A stretch of DNA of 49,131 bases from Bryobacterales bacterium (lineage in GTDB: Bacteria; Acidobacteriota; Terriglobia; Bryobacterales; Bryobacteraceae), in the NCBI GenBank assembly GCA_947467395.1, contig CANIIC010000008.1, positions 1 through 49,131 on the forward strand, written 5' to 3'. Below, one piece after another: positions 6,676 to 14,232 of the stretch (within the stretch, counting starts at the first letter, position 1; every line of letters begins with the position of its first letter). A program made the position numbers and the translations under genes. The notes below the pieces were generated by a model. That model was given only the letters and a program-made list of their open reading frames with translations. It had not been told where the DNA came from and searched no databases.

Positions 6676-8772
6676 TTACTGAATGACCAAGGTCACCGGA
6701 GCACTCGGTTTGTTACCGATCGAAACGACAACCGGAACCGTGGCACCAGCCGGAGCACCCGGGGGAACCTTGAAGTTCACCTGGTTCAGGCCGGCGCAGC
6801 AGCCGGAGACGCCACCGAAGACGACTTCCGCTGCGACGCCGCCCACCGTAACCACCGGAGTGGTGGAAGACTGCGTCAGCAGAGCCGGGAAGGTGCCGGT
6901 GGCCAGGAACGGCGTGGTGGCACCGAAACCGGTGGCGTACAGGACCAGCGTTTCGCCGCGGGTGGCCGGGTTCTGGGCGGTGACCAGGGTGTTATTGAGG
7001 TGCGTGATGGCGCCTGCTCCGCGGCCGTCGCCGGTGGTGGAGAAGATGCCCGGGGCGGCAGGATCGATCGCAACCGTTTCCTGGGCGCTAGCCTGACCAT
7101 CGGCAGTGACCACGACGTAGCCGGTGGTGCCGGAGACTTCGTAGGGGATCTGGATGCCGATCTGGGTGGGCGTCGTGTAGAGCAGCGGGGCCGGGATGCC
7201 GTTCACAGTGGCGGTCGTGCCGGTCATGGAGGGATTGATGCGGTTGGCCTCGACCTTGGCGTTACAACCCTGCGTGGAAAGGCAGGATGCTCCGCTGGTG
7301 AGGTTCGCGCCGAAGACGGCCGCGATGGAGCCAGGGGCGACGCTGGTTCCCGCCAGGTTGTAGCTGGCGTTATTCACGATGCCGTTCTTGCTGATGACCG
7401 GAGGGGCAGGAGCAGCGGCCAATTGACCGCGCACCGCGCCACCGGCGTTGACGGTGGTGTGCATGTTCAAGTAGTAGCCGGACGGATTAGCCAGCAGGCC
7501 CTGGACGGCAGTCAGCGCGGCCGGGGTAAGCGAGCCGGCCTCGACAAGGCGATAGACGTTGCCGATGCCGTCGGCGTCGACGAGCGAGTTCGCGCCGCCG
7601 GCGATACCGGTATTGATCACCACGCCGCCGTTGGCTCCGGCGACTCCGTTGTGGATGTGCAGACCAGTGAAGGTCGTATTGGCCGGGAAGGCGTAGGAGA
7701 CGTCGAAGATCACCGTCGCAGAGGTGACCGTTCCCGCCTGATTGCGCGAGGAGTAGACAGTGAACATGGAGAGCGCGCTGGCATCCAGACCCGGGATGGC
7801 CGGGACTTCATTGGCCGGGCTCATCGTGACTTGGTAGGAGTTCTGCACGGTGGGCTCCAGTTGGCCACGCATGACGCCACTGGGGTTGGCGGTGGTGTGC
7901 AGGTTGAGGTAGTAAGCAGTGGGATTTGTGTAAATCCCGCGCAGGGCATCGAGTGCCGCGCCGGTGGTGACGTCGACGCGACGCTGGAGAGCACCTGTGG
8001 TGACATTGGGAGATTCGGGGCTGCCCGCAGCCAGGCCGGTGTTGATCACGACGGCTCCGTTGGATCCGGCTGCGCCGGTGTGGATGTGCCAGCCGCTGAG
8101 GGTGACGGCACTGGGGAAGCTGTAGTTCGTGTTGAAGAGGACCGTACCGGCGTTGATGACGCCCTGGGCGTCGCGCGTGGCCAGGAAGATGAGGGAGCCG
8201 GTGCCTTTGGCGTCAGAGACGACGGCCGGGACTTCGTTGGCCGGGTCAAGCGTGACGCGGAAGACGCGCGTTTCAGCTCGCGAGAGTTGGGCCCGAACCA
8301 CGCCACCGGCGTGGGCAGTGGTGTGCATATTCACGTAGTAGCCGCTGGGGTCGATCAGCATGCCGTTCAGCGTGGCGATGGCTGCAGCACTAGTGGCCGT
8401 GGCTTGGCGAGTTACGTTTCCGGTCCCCGAGGCGGCGATGCCTTCGGCGGTGGCCAATCCGGTGTTGATCGTCACCGGACCGTTGGTGCCAGCCGCGCCG
8501 CTATGGATGTGCAGGCCCGAGAAGGTGCCGTCGTTGGTGGCAAAGTTGTAGTCCACGTCGAAATCGACAAAGCCGGAGACGATGGCTCCGGCATTATCGC
8601 GGCGAATGTGGGCGGCAATGATCGCGCGCGCGCTGGCCGTGACACCGGCAATAGCGGGCGATTCATTCGCCGTCGCCATGTCGGCGCGGAAGATCACAGT
8701 TTCCAGGGTGTCTGCCCAGGCGTTCAGGCTGAGACACAGTAACCCCGCTAGCAAAAAACGTGTTGCTTTCAT
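6676..8772 (-). CDS. Secreted triple-CHRD protein with Solibacter-type C-terminal domain
   Basis: The start at 8772 gives 698 residues with a signal peptide (MKATRFLLAGLLCLSLNAWA); the upstream in-frame ATG at 8844 would put 24 unlikely residues before it. Three CHRD domains follow in tandem (roughly residues 22-165, 168-310 and 312-450), each with the FSGLHIHSGAAGTNGPVxI-type segment and the ending GxYYxNxHTxxxxxGxxRGQL. The C-terminal part (about 460-698) begins with NNASYNLAGTSVAPGSIAAV and ends in the VPVVVSIGNKPSAPV strands, the TIGR03437 domain described from Solibacter. CHRD domains occur in chordin and in many bacterial secreted proteins; the function here is unknown, probably cell-surface binding. 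It has its own terminator. Confidence 0.88.
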   Translation of the reverse strand: MKATRFLLAGLLCLSLNAWADTLETVIFRADMATANESPAIAGVTASARAIIAAHIRRDNAGAIVSGFVDFDVDYNFATNDGTFSGLHIHSGAAGTNGPVTINTGLATAEGIAASGTGNVTRQATATSAAAIATLNGMLIDPSGYYVNMHTTAHAGGVVRAQLSRAETRVFRVTLDPANEVPAVVSDAKGTGSLIFLATRDAQGVINAGTVLFNTNYSFPSAVTLSGWHIHTGAAGSNGAVVINTGLAAGSPESPNVTTGALQRRVDVTTGAALDALRGIYTNPTAYYLNLHTTANPSGVMRGQLEPTVQNSYQVTMSPANEVPAIPGLDASALSMFTVYSSRNQAGTVTSATVIFDVSYAFPANTTFTGLHIHNGVAGANGGVVINTGIAGGANSLVDADGIGNVYRLVEAGSLTPAALTAVQGLLANPSGYYLNMHTTVNAGGAVRGQLAAAPAPPVISKNGIVNNASYNLAGTSVAPGSIAAVFGANLTSGASCLSTQGCNAKVEANRINPSMTGTTATVNGIPAPLLYTTPTQIGIQIPYEVSGTTGYVVVTADGQASAQETVAIDPAAPGIFSTTGDGRGAGAITHLNNTLVTAQNPATRGETLVLYATGFGATTPFLATGTFPALLTQSSTTPVVTVGGVAAEVVFGGVSGCCAGLNQVNFKVPPGAPAGATVPVVVSIGNKPSAPVTLVIQ

Positions 8773-8815
8773 GCGAACTAAGACTGTGCTGGTCCAAGAT
8801 TGGGAACAGTCCTCG

Positions 8816-10417
8816 CTAGCGGGGACTCTTGAGCTTGAATTCAAAGGACTTCTGCTGGCCGCGCTCGAGGACGACGCGTTCGCCGGCCTCCAGCAAACGG
8901 CCCAGCCGCTGCGTCATGGAGGCGTTCAGGAAATCCTCGGTCTGCATGGCGATCATCCGGTATTCACCCGGCCCGAGCCCACCAAATTGAAAGACCCCGC
9001 CCGTCTCAGCCACGGTGTTGTAGGCGAACGGAGCGGCGCTGTCGTTGAACCGCGCGTTCTCGATGGGAACTCGCGCCAGCAGGATCATAATGCGGTCAGT
9101 GGCGGGCCTGCCGTCGACGGAAACGGTGCCGCTGATCGCGGCGGGATGCTCATCGAGTTCGATCTCCAGGGTCGAGCCGGCAGCAAGAGAGATCCAGCCA
9201 TCCGACGAGACGACACCGCCATAGCGGATCTCGCGAACGTAGTGCGTCGGCGGGAGCTGCCGCACCGACACCTGATACCGGCGCCACGGCAAGTGCGTCA
9301 TTAGGAACGTACCGTCGGGGTTCAAACTCAGGACGCTGCTGGTGGGCAGACCGGAGCTTTCTCCAGCGAGGCCTGCGGCGAAGCGTCGTTTTTCGGAAGA
9401 CGGAAGCTGAGACCCTTCGGCGGCAACAAAGCGTCCTGGAACATCTGTGCCCGGGGCGATACGCAGAGTCAGTGACGTGTTTCGATTCGAGATCGTAAAT
9501 GGCTCCAGGGCCCACGGCGCACTCCCCGCTTCGTTCCACACCGCGAACTGATAGGAGCCCGGCTCGATGCCGCGCACCAAGAACTCCTCACGGCACTCCA
9601 AGGCAGCGGAACTGAAGTCCACGCGTCCAGGAAGCTGCGGCTGTGGGACCAGCGCGTATTTCCAGCCTTTGCCGGAGCAGGCGCCCTCCAACTTCACGTG
9701 CAGCCGATAGTGATCGACCTGCCGGACCCGCAGAGTGCCGAGCGTCGCGGTGGCTCCGGGAGGCAGGGTGACCGGGAGCGCGTCGCGTCGATTGGACGTG
9801 CCGGAGGGCCAGAAGGGGTGTTCCAGTTCGCGATCGACTTTGGCGAATTCGGCGTCGGAGTAATCGAGGATTCGGGTCTGGGTTTCGCGCGAGGCCATGG
9901 TTTGGACCAAGTACTCGCCGGGCGGAATCTGCGTGACCGTAAAGGTTCCCTGCGCATCGGTGGTGATGTTGCGGGGCGCGCCGGCCAGAATGGCCTGCAA
10001 GGGCTGCAGCAGAACGAAGAGTCCCGCGATGGGCTTGTCCTGTTCGTCGAGGAAACGCCCGGTGAGACCGCTGGGGTTCATCAGGGTGAAGCGGAACTCC
10101 TGGCTAGGGCGATCCTTGGTGAGGATGACGAAGGTCTTGAGAGATCGCGTGTCTGGACTGGAGTAGCCGGGCTTCTGGATGTCCAGCCGGTATTCGCCGA
10201 GCGCGGGGGGCTGGAAGGCAAAGCGACCTTGCGCGTCGGTGAAGATTGTGGCGACCTTGCGTTCGTCCAGCGTGTCCTGAACGGGCACAAAGTTGACGAG
10301 AGTCACCTCCACACCGGGTAGGCCTTTGTTCGGACCTTGTTCGATCACCGTTCCGTGAATTTGGGGCGCTTGCGCCCACAGGCACGACGCGGCGATCGCA
10401 AGCAGGGCGAGGCGCAT
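8816..10417 (-). CDS. Secreted protein with carboxypeptidase-regulatory-like domains
   Basis: The start at 10417 gives a 533-residue protein with a signal peptide (MRLALLAIAASCLWAQ). A longer frame exists upstream but lies in the shadow of mqnD. The N-terminal domain (about 18-110) runs QIHGTVIEQGPNKGLPGVEV to DAQGRFAFQPPALGEYRLDI, and a second (about 125-215) runs GLTGRFLDEQDKPIAGLFV to GTFTVTQIPPGEYLVQ. Both have the beta-sandwich pattern of the carboxypeptidase-D regulatory/CNA-B-like family. A third, weaker copy lies near the C-terminus (ISGTVSVDGRPATD). No peptidase domain is present. It starts seven bases after mqnD, so it may be co-transcribed with it; a functional link is not evident. 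Confidence 0.8.
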   Translation of the reverse strand: MRLALLAIAASCLWAQAPQIHGTVIEQGPNKGLPGVEVTLVNFVPVQDTLDERKVATIFTDAQGRFAFQPPALGEYRLDIQKPGYSSPDTRSLKTFVILTKDRPSQEFRFTLMNPSGLTGRFLDEQDKPIAGLFVLLQPLQAILAGAPRNITTDAQGTFTVTQIPPGEYLVQTMASRETQTRILDYSDAEFAKVDRELEHPFWPSGTSNRRDALPVTLPPGATATLGTLRVRQVDHYRLHVKLEGACSGKGWKYALVPQPQLPGRVDFSSAALECREEFLVRGIEPGSYQFAVWNEAGSAPWALEPFTISNRNTSLTLRIAPGTDVPGRFVAAEGSQLPSSEKRRFAAGLAGESSGLPTSSVLSLNPDGTFLMTHLPWRRYQVSVRQLPPTHYVREIRYGGVVSSDGWISLAAGSTLEIELDEHPAAISGTVSVDGRPATDRIMILLARVPIENARFNDSAAPFAYNTVAETGGVFQFGGLGPGEYRMIAMQTEDFLNASMTQRLGRLLEAGERVVLERGQQKSFEFKLKSPR

Positions 10418-10424
10418 GCGGACA

Positions 10425-11249
10425 CTATATCGCTTTGGCCGCGAAGATGGGAGCGCTGGATGGCTGGCAGAACCCGTACTGTTCGGCGATGGCAAAGAAG
10501 CGCTCCACCGCGGCTTCGTCCAGGGCCTGCGTGTAAGCGTTGACGTAGAGATCGATGTGGCGCTGGGCGACGGTGGGATCCATTTCCTGCGCGTATTGGT
10601 GGACGTAGTCCTTGGACGCTTCGGGATGGGCGAAAGCGTAGTCGACGCTGGCGCGCAGGGCGGCATCGAAGGCCGGAGCTTGGGTGATCAGGTCGCGGCG
10701 GATGGCGATCGCCGCCAGCGGCAGGGGGCACTTGAGCCTGGCTTCCCAGAACTCGCCCAGATCCTGCAGCAGGACCAGCCCCTTGTCCTGATAGGTGAAG
10801 CGGCCTTCGTGGATCAGCACCCCGCAATCGGCGTCGCCGCGCAGGACGGCGTCTTCAATCTGGTCGAAGCGCATGGCGACGGTCTCAAACTGTTTGCCCG
10901 TCTCCTTGCCGAAGAACTTCAGCAGCAGGGCGGCGGTGGTGGTGTTGCCGGGAATCGCGATGCGTCCCCCAACTTCGCGCTGGGTCTTGGCGATCAGGAT
11001 GGGGCCAACGCCGAAACCCGCGGCTCCCCCGGCGCGCAGCAACGCGTACTTGTCGCGCAGGTGCAGGTAGGCGGCCAGGGAGATTTTGGTCGCCTCAGCT
11101 TCGCCCGATTCGCCGCGCAGGTTCAGGGCCTCGATGTCGTCCATGTGCGTCGTGATCGCAGGTCCGGGCACGAGGCCGTGGACCAGGGCATGGAAGGCGA
11201 AGGTGTCGTTGGGGCAGGTGGAGAAGGCGAAGTTCAGGGGGGCGGCCAT
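10425..11249 (-). CDS. mqnD: 1,4-dihydroxy-6-naphthoate synthase (futalosine pathway)
   Basis: MqnD converts cyclic dehypoxanthinyl futalosine to 1,4-dihydroxy-6-naphthoate, a late step of the alternative menaquinone pathway. The 274-residue protein shows the family landmarks FAFSTCPNDTFAFHALVHG near the N-terminus, the HMDDIEALN segment, KISLAAYL, the IAIPGNTTTAALLL loop and GVLIHEGRFTYQDKGL, which holds the conserved active-site histidine. The fold is that of periplasmic-binding-protein-like MqnA/MqnD enzymes. MqnA is the close relative, but the NDTFAFHAL and HEGRFTY motifs favour MqnD. No other menaquinone gene is in the window. Confidence 0.92.
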   Translation of the reverse strand: MAAPLNFAFSTCPNDTFAFHALVHGLVPGPAITTHMDDIEALNLRGESGEAEATKISLAAYLHLRDKYALLRAGGAAGFGVGPILIAKTQREVGGRIAIPGNTTTAALLLKFFGKETGKQFETVAMRFDQIEDAVLRGDADCGVLIHEGRFTYQDKGLVLLQDLGEFWEARLKCPLPLAAIAIRRDLITQAPAFDAALRASVDYAFAHPEASKDYVHQYAQEMDPTVAQRHIDLYVNAYTQALDEAAVERFFAIAEQYGFCQPSSAPIFAAKAI

Positions 11250-11323
11250 ACTCTTCTAGGCTAGCGCTACGGATCTGAAACTCGCCAGGGCCGGAATGCA
11301 TCTACCAAAGTGAGGTGCCTGAA

Positions 11324-11611
11324 ATGGGTAAGAAAGAGTTTGGACTGTTAGGCCTCGGGCTGGGAATCGGAGTGACGGTCGCGCTACTGTATGCGCCGCG
11401 AAAAGGTGCGGTGACGCGCCGCTTCGTCCGGGCGAAAGCGAATTCGGCCGCCGGATTCGTCAAGGAAAAGGCCGTGAACCTGAGCGAGGCCGCCGTGGAC
11501 GCGGTGCAGCAGAGCAAGCGCAAGGCGGGTGCCGCCAAGGAAGCCCTCTCGGCCGCCTATCAGGTGGGGCGCGAGGCGTTCGCGGCGGAGACTCGCACCG
11601 GGATCTCCTAA
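11324..11611 (+). CDS. YtxH-like small membrane-anchored protein
   Basis: The 95-residue product has one hydrophobic segment (FGLLGLGLGIGVTVALLYAP, residues 6-25) directly followed by the 'APxxG...RR' turn and a long Lys/Ala-rich amphipathic helix, the usual layout of YtxH-domain proteins, which are linked to general stress in Firmicutes. The ATG at 11324 has a GAGG site eight bases upstream; a GTG at 11315 overlaps that site and is less likely. It stands alone between divergent mqnD and the downstream secreted-protein gene. Confidence 0.7.
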   Translation: MGKKEFGLLGLGLGIGVTVALLYAPRKGAVTRRFVRAKANSAAGFVKEKAVNLSEAAVDAVQQSKRKAGAAKEALSAAYQVGREAFAAETRTGIS

Positions 11612-11669
11612 GCCGCCCGGCAGTTGAAATTCGGAGTCGCGGTGTGGGAGAGTGATCCCCGGAGACTTC

Positions 11670-12515
11670 ATGCACCGCCACGCCGCGACTTCGTTGTTCC
11701 TTCTTGCCACCGCGCTGCTTCCCGCGCGCGTCTTCGGGCAAGGTGCGCCCACGCTGGAACTGTCTAACTTCTCAGGAGTTTGGCAGGAAACCATCCACGA
11801 AGACAGTTACGAACGTTCGGGTGGGCCGCCGCTGGGCGATTATCAGGGCCTCCCGCTGAGCGCCGCCGGCCGCATGAAGGCCGATAGCCACGATCACTCC
11901 GATTGGAGCATTCCCGAGTTCCAGTGCCGTCCGCACTCGGCGCCCTATCAGTGGCGCGCTTTGGGTAGCGTCCGTTTCTGGGATGAAATCGATCCCATCG
12001 GCCGCGATCTGACCGCGATCCACATCGAGTATTTGCGTTCCGCCGACCGCGTCATCTGGATGGACGGCCGTCCGCATCCTCCGGAATACGCTCCCTACAG
12101 CTGGTCCGGCTTCTCCACCGGCGAGTGGATCGGCAACACGCTGAAGGTCGAAACCACGCACATCAAAGCCAGCTACCTGCGCCGCAACGGGGCTGCGTTC
12201 TCTGAAAAGTCCAAGATGACGGAGTTCATCGACCGTCACGGCGACATCCTGACCATCACCATGATCCTCACCGATCCGGTGTACCTCGAAGAACCGTTGA
12301 TTCAGACCACCAACTACGTAGTGAACGATCACACGCAGTTGACGTTCTACCCCTGCACCGTGACCGAAGAAAACATCTCCACGGCGTTTCCGCACTTCCT
12401 GCCCGGAACCACGGAACATCTAAAGGATGCCAACGGTTGGGCTCCGGCCGAGGGTGTTCGCGGCGGCGCAGAAACCACCTACCCGGACTTCCGGGAAAAG
12501 CTGAAGAAGAAATAG
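11670..12515 (+). CDS. Secreted protein of unknown function, paralogue of the one at 4251
   Basis: The start at 11670 has GGAGA five bases upstream and begins the signal peptide MHRHAATSLFLLATALLPAR; the earlier GTG at 11652 adds only non-signal residues. The 281-residue protein contains the 'FSGVWQE' opening strand, a central GEWIGNTLKVETTHIKASYL, RRNGAAFSEKSKMTEFIDRHG and an acidic C-terminal region. This resembles the acidobacterial secreted family also found at 4251-5036. No enzyme motif is evident. Unlike its paralogue, it is not next to a DUF6152 gene. Confidence 0.78.
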   Translation: MHRHAATSLFLLATALLPARVFGQGAPTLELSNFSGVWQETIHEDSYERSGGPPLGDYQGLPLSAAGRMKADSHDHSDWSIPEFQCRPHSAPYQWRALGSVRFWDEIDPIGRDLTAIHIEYLRSADRVIWMDGRPHPPEYAPYSWSGFSTGEWIGNTLKVETTHIKASYLRRNGAAFSEKSKMTEFIDRHGDILTITMILTDPVYLEEPLIQTTNYVVNDHTQLTFYPCTVTEENISTAFPHFLPGTTEHLKDANGWAPAEGVRGGAETTYPDFREKLKKK

Positions 12516-12564
12516 CGTCTTCACGGCATCGCTTTACGGCTCGGTTTGTACTACCCTGTCACAG

Positions 12565-13422
12565 GTGCAATCTTTTAAGGGAGTGTCCGTACTAGTAACG
12601 GGTGCGGGCCGGGGGATCGGGAAACGGCTGGCGATGGGCTTCGCAGGGCAAGGTGCCCGCGTAGCGCTGCTAGCCCGCAGCAAGGCAGAGTTGGACCTCT
12701 GTCATCTCGAAATCGAACACACTGGCGGAGCCGCCCTGCGCGTTCGAACCGACGTTTCCGACTATGAGCAGGTCTCGGCCGCCGTCGAGCGCACACGCGT
12801 TCAATTCGGAACCCCCGTTCAGGTGCTGGTGTGCGCCGCGGGCGTGCTCGGTCCGATCGGGCCGTTTGTCGAGTCCACGCACAAGAGCTGGACCGAGATG
12901 ATCCAGACGAATTTCATTGGTGTGATGAACGCCTGTCGCGCGGTGCTGCCGCAGATGATCGAGCGCCGCTCCGGGAAAATCATCATCGTATCGGGGGTGG
13001 GTGGACCACTGCCTTCGCGCCCAAACTTCGCAGTGCACAGCGCCACGAAGACCGCGATCGTGCGGTTTGCCGAAAGCTTGGCCGAAGAAGTGGAAGAACA
13101 CAACGTCCAGGTGAACTGTCTGTCGCCGGGTGAGACCTACACGCACATGACCGATCAGGTTCTGTCGGCCGGAGATCGTGCCGGATGGCGCGAAGTCGAG
13201 ACCGCGCGGCGGGTTCGGCTGACCGGGGGGATGCAGGCGGAAAAGCAGATCGAACTCGCCCTGTTCCTGGGTTCACCGCAATCCAATCACGTAACCGGTC
13301 GCATGATTCACGTCGAAGACGACTGGAAGAAGCTTAAGAACCATAGCATAGCTCCGGAGATGTACCGATTGCGGCGAGTATCGAAGAATTCTTCCGGGGA
13401 CGGAAAGTCCCACGGTTCCTAA
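12565..13422 (+). CDS. Short-chain dehydrogenase/reductase-fold protein lacking the catalytic tyrosine
   Basis: The 285-residue protein has a Rossmann SDR fold with the cofactor motif TGAGRGIGK (about residues 12-20), an NAG-like CAAGVLG, the catalytic-tetrad Asn region TNFIGVMNA, and the post-catalytic CLSPGETYTHM. The usual YxxxK reads HSATK (CAC instead of TAC at the Tyr codon), and the position of the catalytic Ser reads SGVGG. It is close to SDRs with an 'SGGGA...PRPNFSAYAxSK' region, where Tyr is kept. It may therefore be inactive, regulatory, or use other chemistry. The start is a GTG at 12565 with no strong ribosome site. A hairpin follows the stop. Confidence 0.82.
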   Translation: MQSFKGVSVLVTGAGRGIGKRLAMGFAGQGARVALLARSKAELDLCHLEIEHTGGAALRVRTDVSDYEQVSAAVERTRVQFGTPVQVLVCAAGVLGPIGPFVESTHKSWTEMIQTNFIGVMNACRAVLPQMIERRSGKIIIVSGVGGPLPSRPNFAVHSATKTAIVRFAESLAEEVEEHNVQVNCLSPGETYTHMTDQVLSAGDRAGWREVETARRVRLTGGMQAEKQIELALFLGSPQSNHVTGRMIHVEDDWKKLKNHSIAPEMYRLRRVSKNSSGDGKSHGS

Positions 13423-13459
13423 CAGCTCCGTACCGGAACCCTGCCACCTGGCGACAGTA

Positions 13460-13481
13460 CGTTCGCCTCATTCGGCGAACG
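13460..13481. terminator. Hairpin downstream of the SDR gene
   Basis: The arms cgttcgcc and ggcgaacg are perfectly complementary over eight bases with a six-base loop. No T-run follows on either strand, so it is a possible weak terminator or an operator for the next gene. Confidence 0.5.
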
Positions 13482-13495
13482 CAGTCAGCCCCTAT

Positions 13496-13508
13496 CCTCA
13501 GGTTGAGG
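13496..13508 (+). promoter_or_regulatory. Ribosome site sequestered in a small hairpin
   Basis: The sequence cctca-ggt-tgagg forms a five-base stem with a three-base loop that covers the only purine-rich ribosome-binding sequence, ending one base before the ATG at 13510. Such a structure would lower translation of the truncated adenylation-domain gene. Confidence 0.4.
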
Positions 13509-13509
13509 A

Positions 13510-14232
13510 ATGTTCAGCCAAGTCCCCAGCTCCGCGACGCTACATGAACGCTTCGAGCACCAAGCCTCGGTGCGTCCGCGCGCGACAGCAGTGGAGTGCG
13601 ATGGCGTCTGGCTGACGTATCGGGAACTGAATCAGGAAGCAAACCGCCTGGCCCGCCGCATTGTCGAAGAGGGCGTGGGCGAAGGCGAACTGGTGCTGGT
13701 GGACGTCGAACGGTCCTGCGACCTCATTGTCAGCTTGCTGGCGGTGCTGAAAGCGGGTGGCGCGTTTCTGTTGACGGAGGACGCACCGCCCCACACCTCG
13801 CGGGAAGCCTGGATTCGATCGACCGGCGCGCAGGTTCTACTCACGGATTTCGCCAGTGGCTTTGAAGGCCGCGGGATGCGGTCTGTGGGTTGTTACGAAG
13901 CCTCCGGGACGGATGACAACCTGGGCACCCGGACGCAGAGCGAGGGTTGGGCTTGCGTGGCATCCCAAGCCGGCTGGACACACGCAGCAGTTGCGAAGCG
14001 ACTGGACTGGGCTCGCGATGTGCTGGCCTTGCGCGCCGAAGAGCGCGTCTTGAGCTCCGTCAGTCTGCACGGCGAAGCGGTTCTTGAATTACTGCTGCCC
14101 TTGATCAACGGCGCCACGCTGGTGCTTGCCTCGGCGCACGAACTACGCAATCCAGAGCGGCTGGCACGACTGGAGCAACGCACCGACTGCCGCACGTTGC
14201 GGATGCCGCCCCGCTTGGCTGCTACGGCTTAG
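13510..14232 (+). CDS. N-terminal half of an AMP-binding (NRPS adenylation-type) domain, probable remnant
   Basis: The 240-residue product aligns with the first part of adenylation domains: LHERFEHQASVRPRATAVEC, LTYRELNQEANRLAR, a VLKAGGAFL-like A2 core, and later LLLPLINGATLVLAS, which is the A4/A5-side landmark. Intact domains are about 500 residues. The A3 ATP-binding loop (TSGTTGxPKG) is absent: in its place the sequence reads CVASQAGWTHAAVAKRLDW. The C-terminal subdomain is missing altogether. It cannot adenylate by the known mechanism. It is either a decaying gene or a reused binding domain. No carrier-protein, condensation or 4'-phosphopantetheinyl transferase gene is nearby. Confidence 0.65.
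   Translation: MFSQVPSSATLHERFEHQASVRPRATAVECDGVWLTYRELNQEANRLARRIVEEGVGEGELVLVDVERSCDLIVSLLAVLKAGGAFLLTEDAPPHTSREAWIRSTGAQVLLTDFASGFEGRGMRSVGCYEASGTDDNLGTRTQSEGWACVASQAGWTHAAVAKRLDWARDVLALRAEERVLSSVSLHGEAVLELLLPLINGATLVLASAHELRNPERLARLEQRTDCRTLRMPPRLAATA

Noticed and set aside
6658-8742. Long open frame on the plus strand opposite the CHRD gene
   Set aside because: It mirrors the codon bias of the CHRD gene, encodes a Gly/Arg/Asp-rich low-complexity product and has no ribosome site; the minus-strand frame has recognisable domains.
6676-8772. CRISPR-like or DNA-level repeats in the CHRD gene
   Set aside because: The repetition is at the protein-domain level; the DNA copies differ and the spacing is about 420 bases, so it is not an array.
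10418-10666. Upstream extension of the regulatory-like-domain protein
   Set aside because: It lies within mqnD and encodes a Ser/Pro/Thr-rich shadow; a signal peptide begins at 10417.
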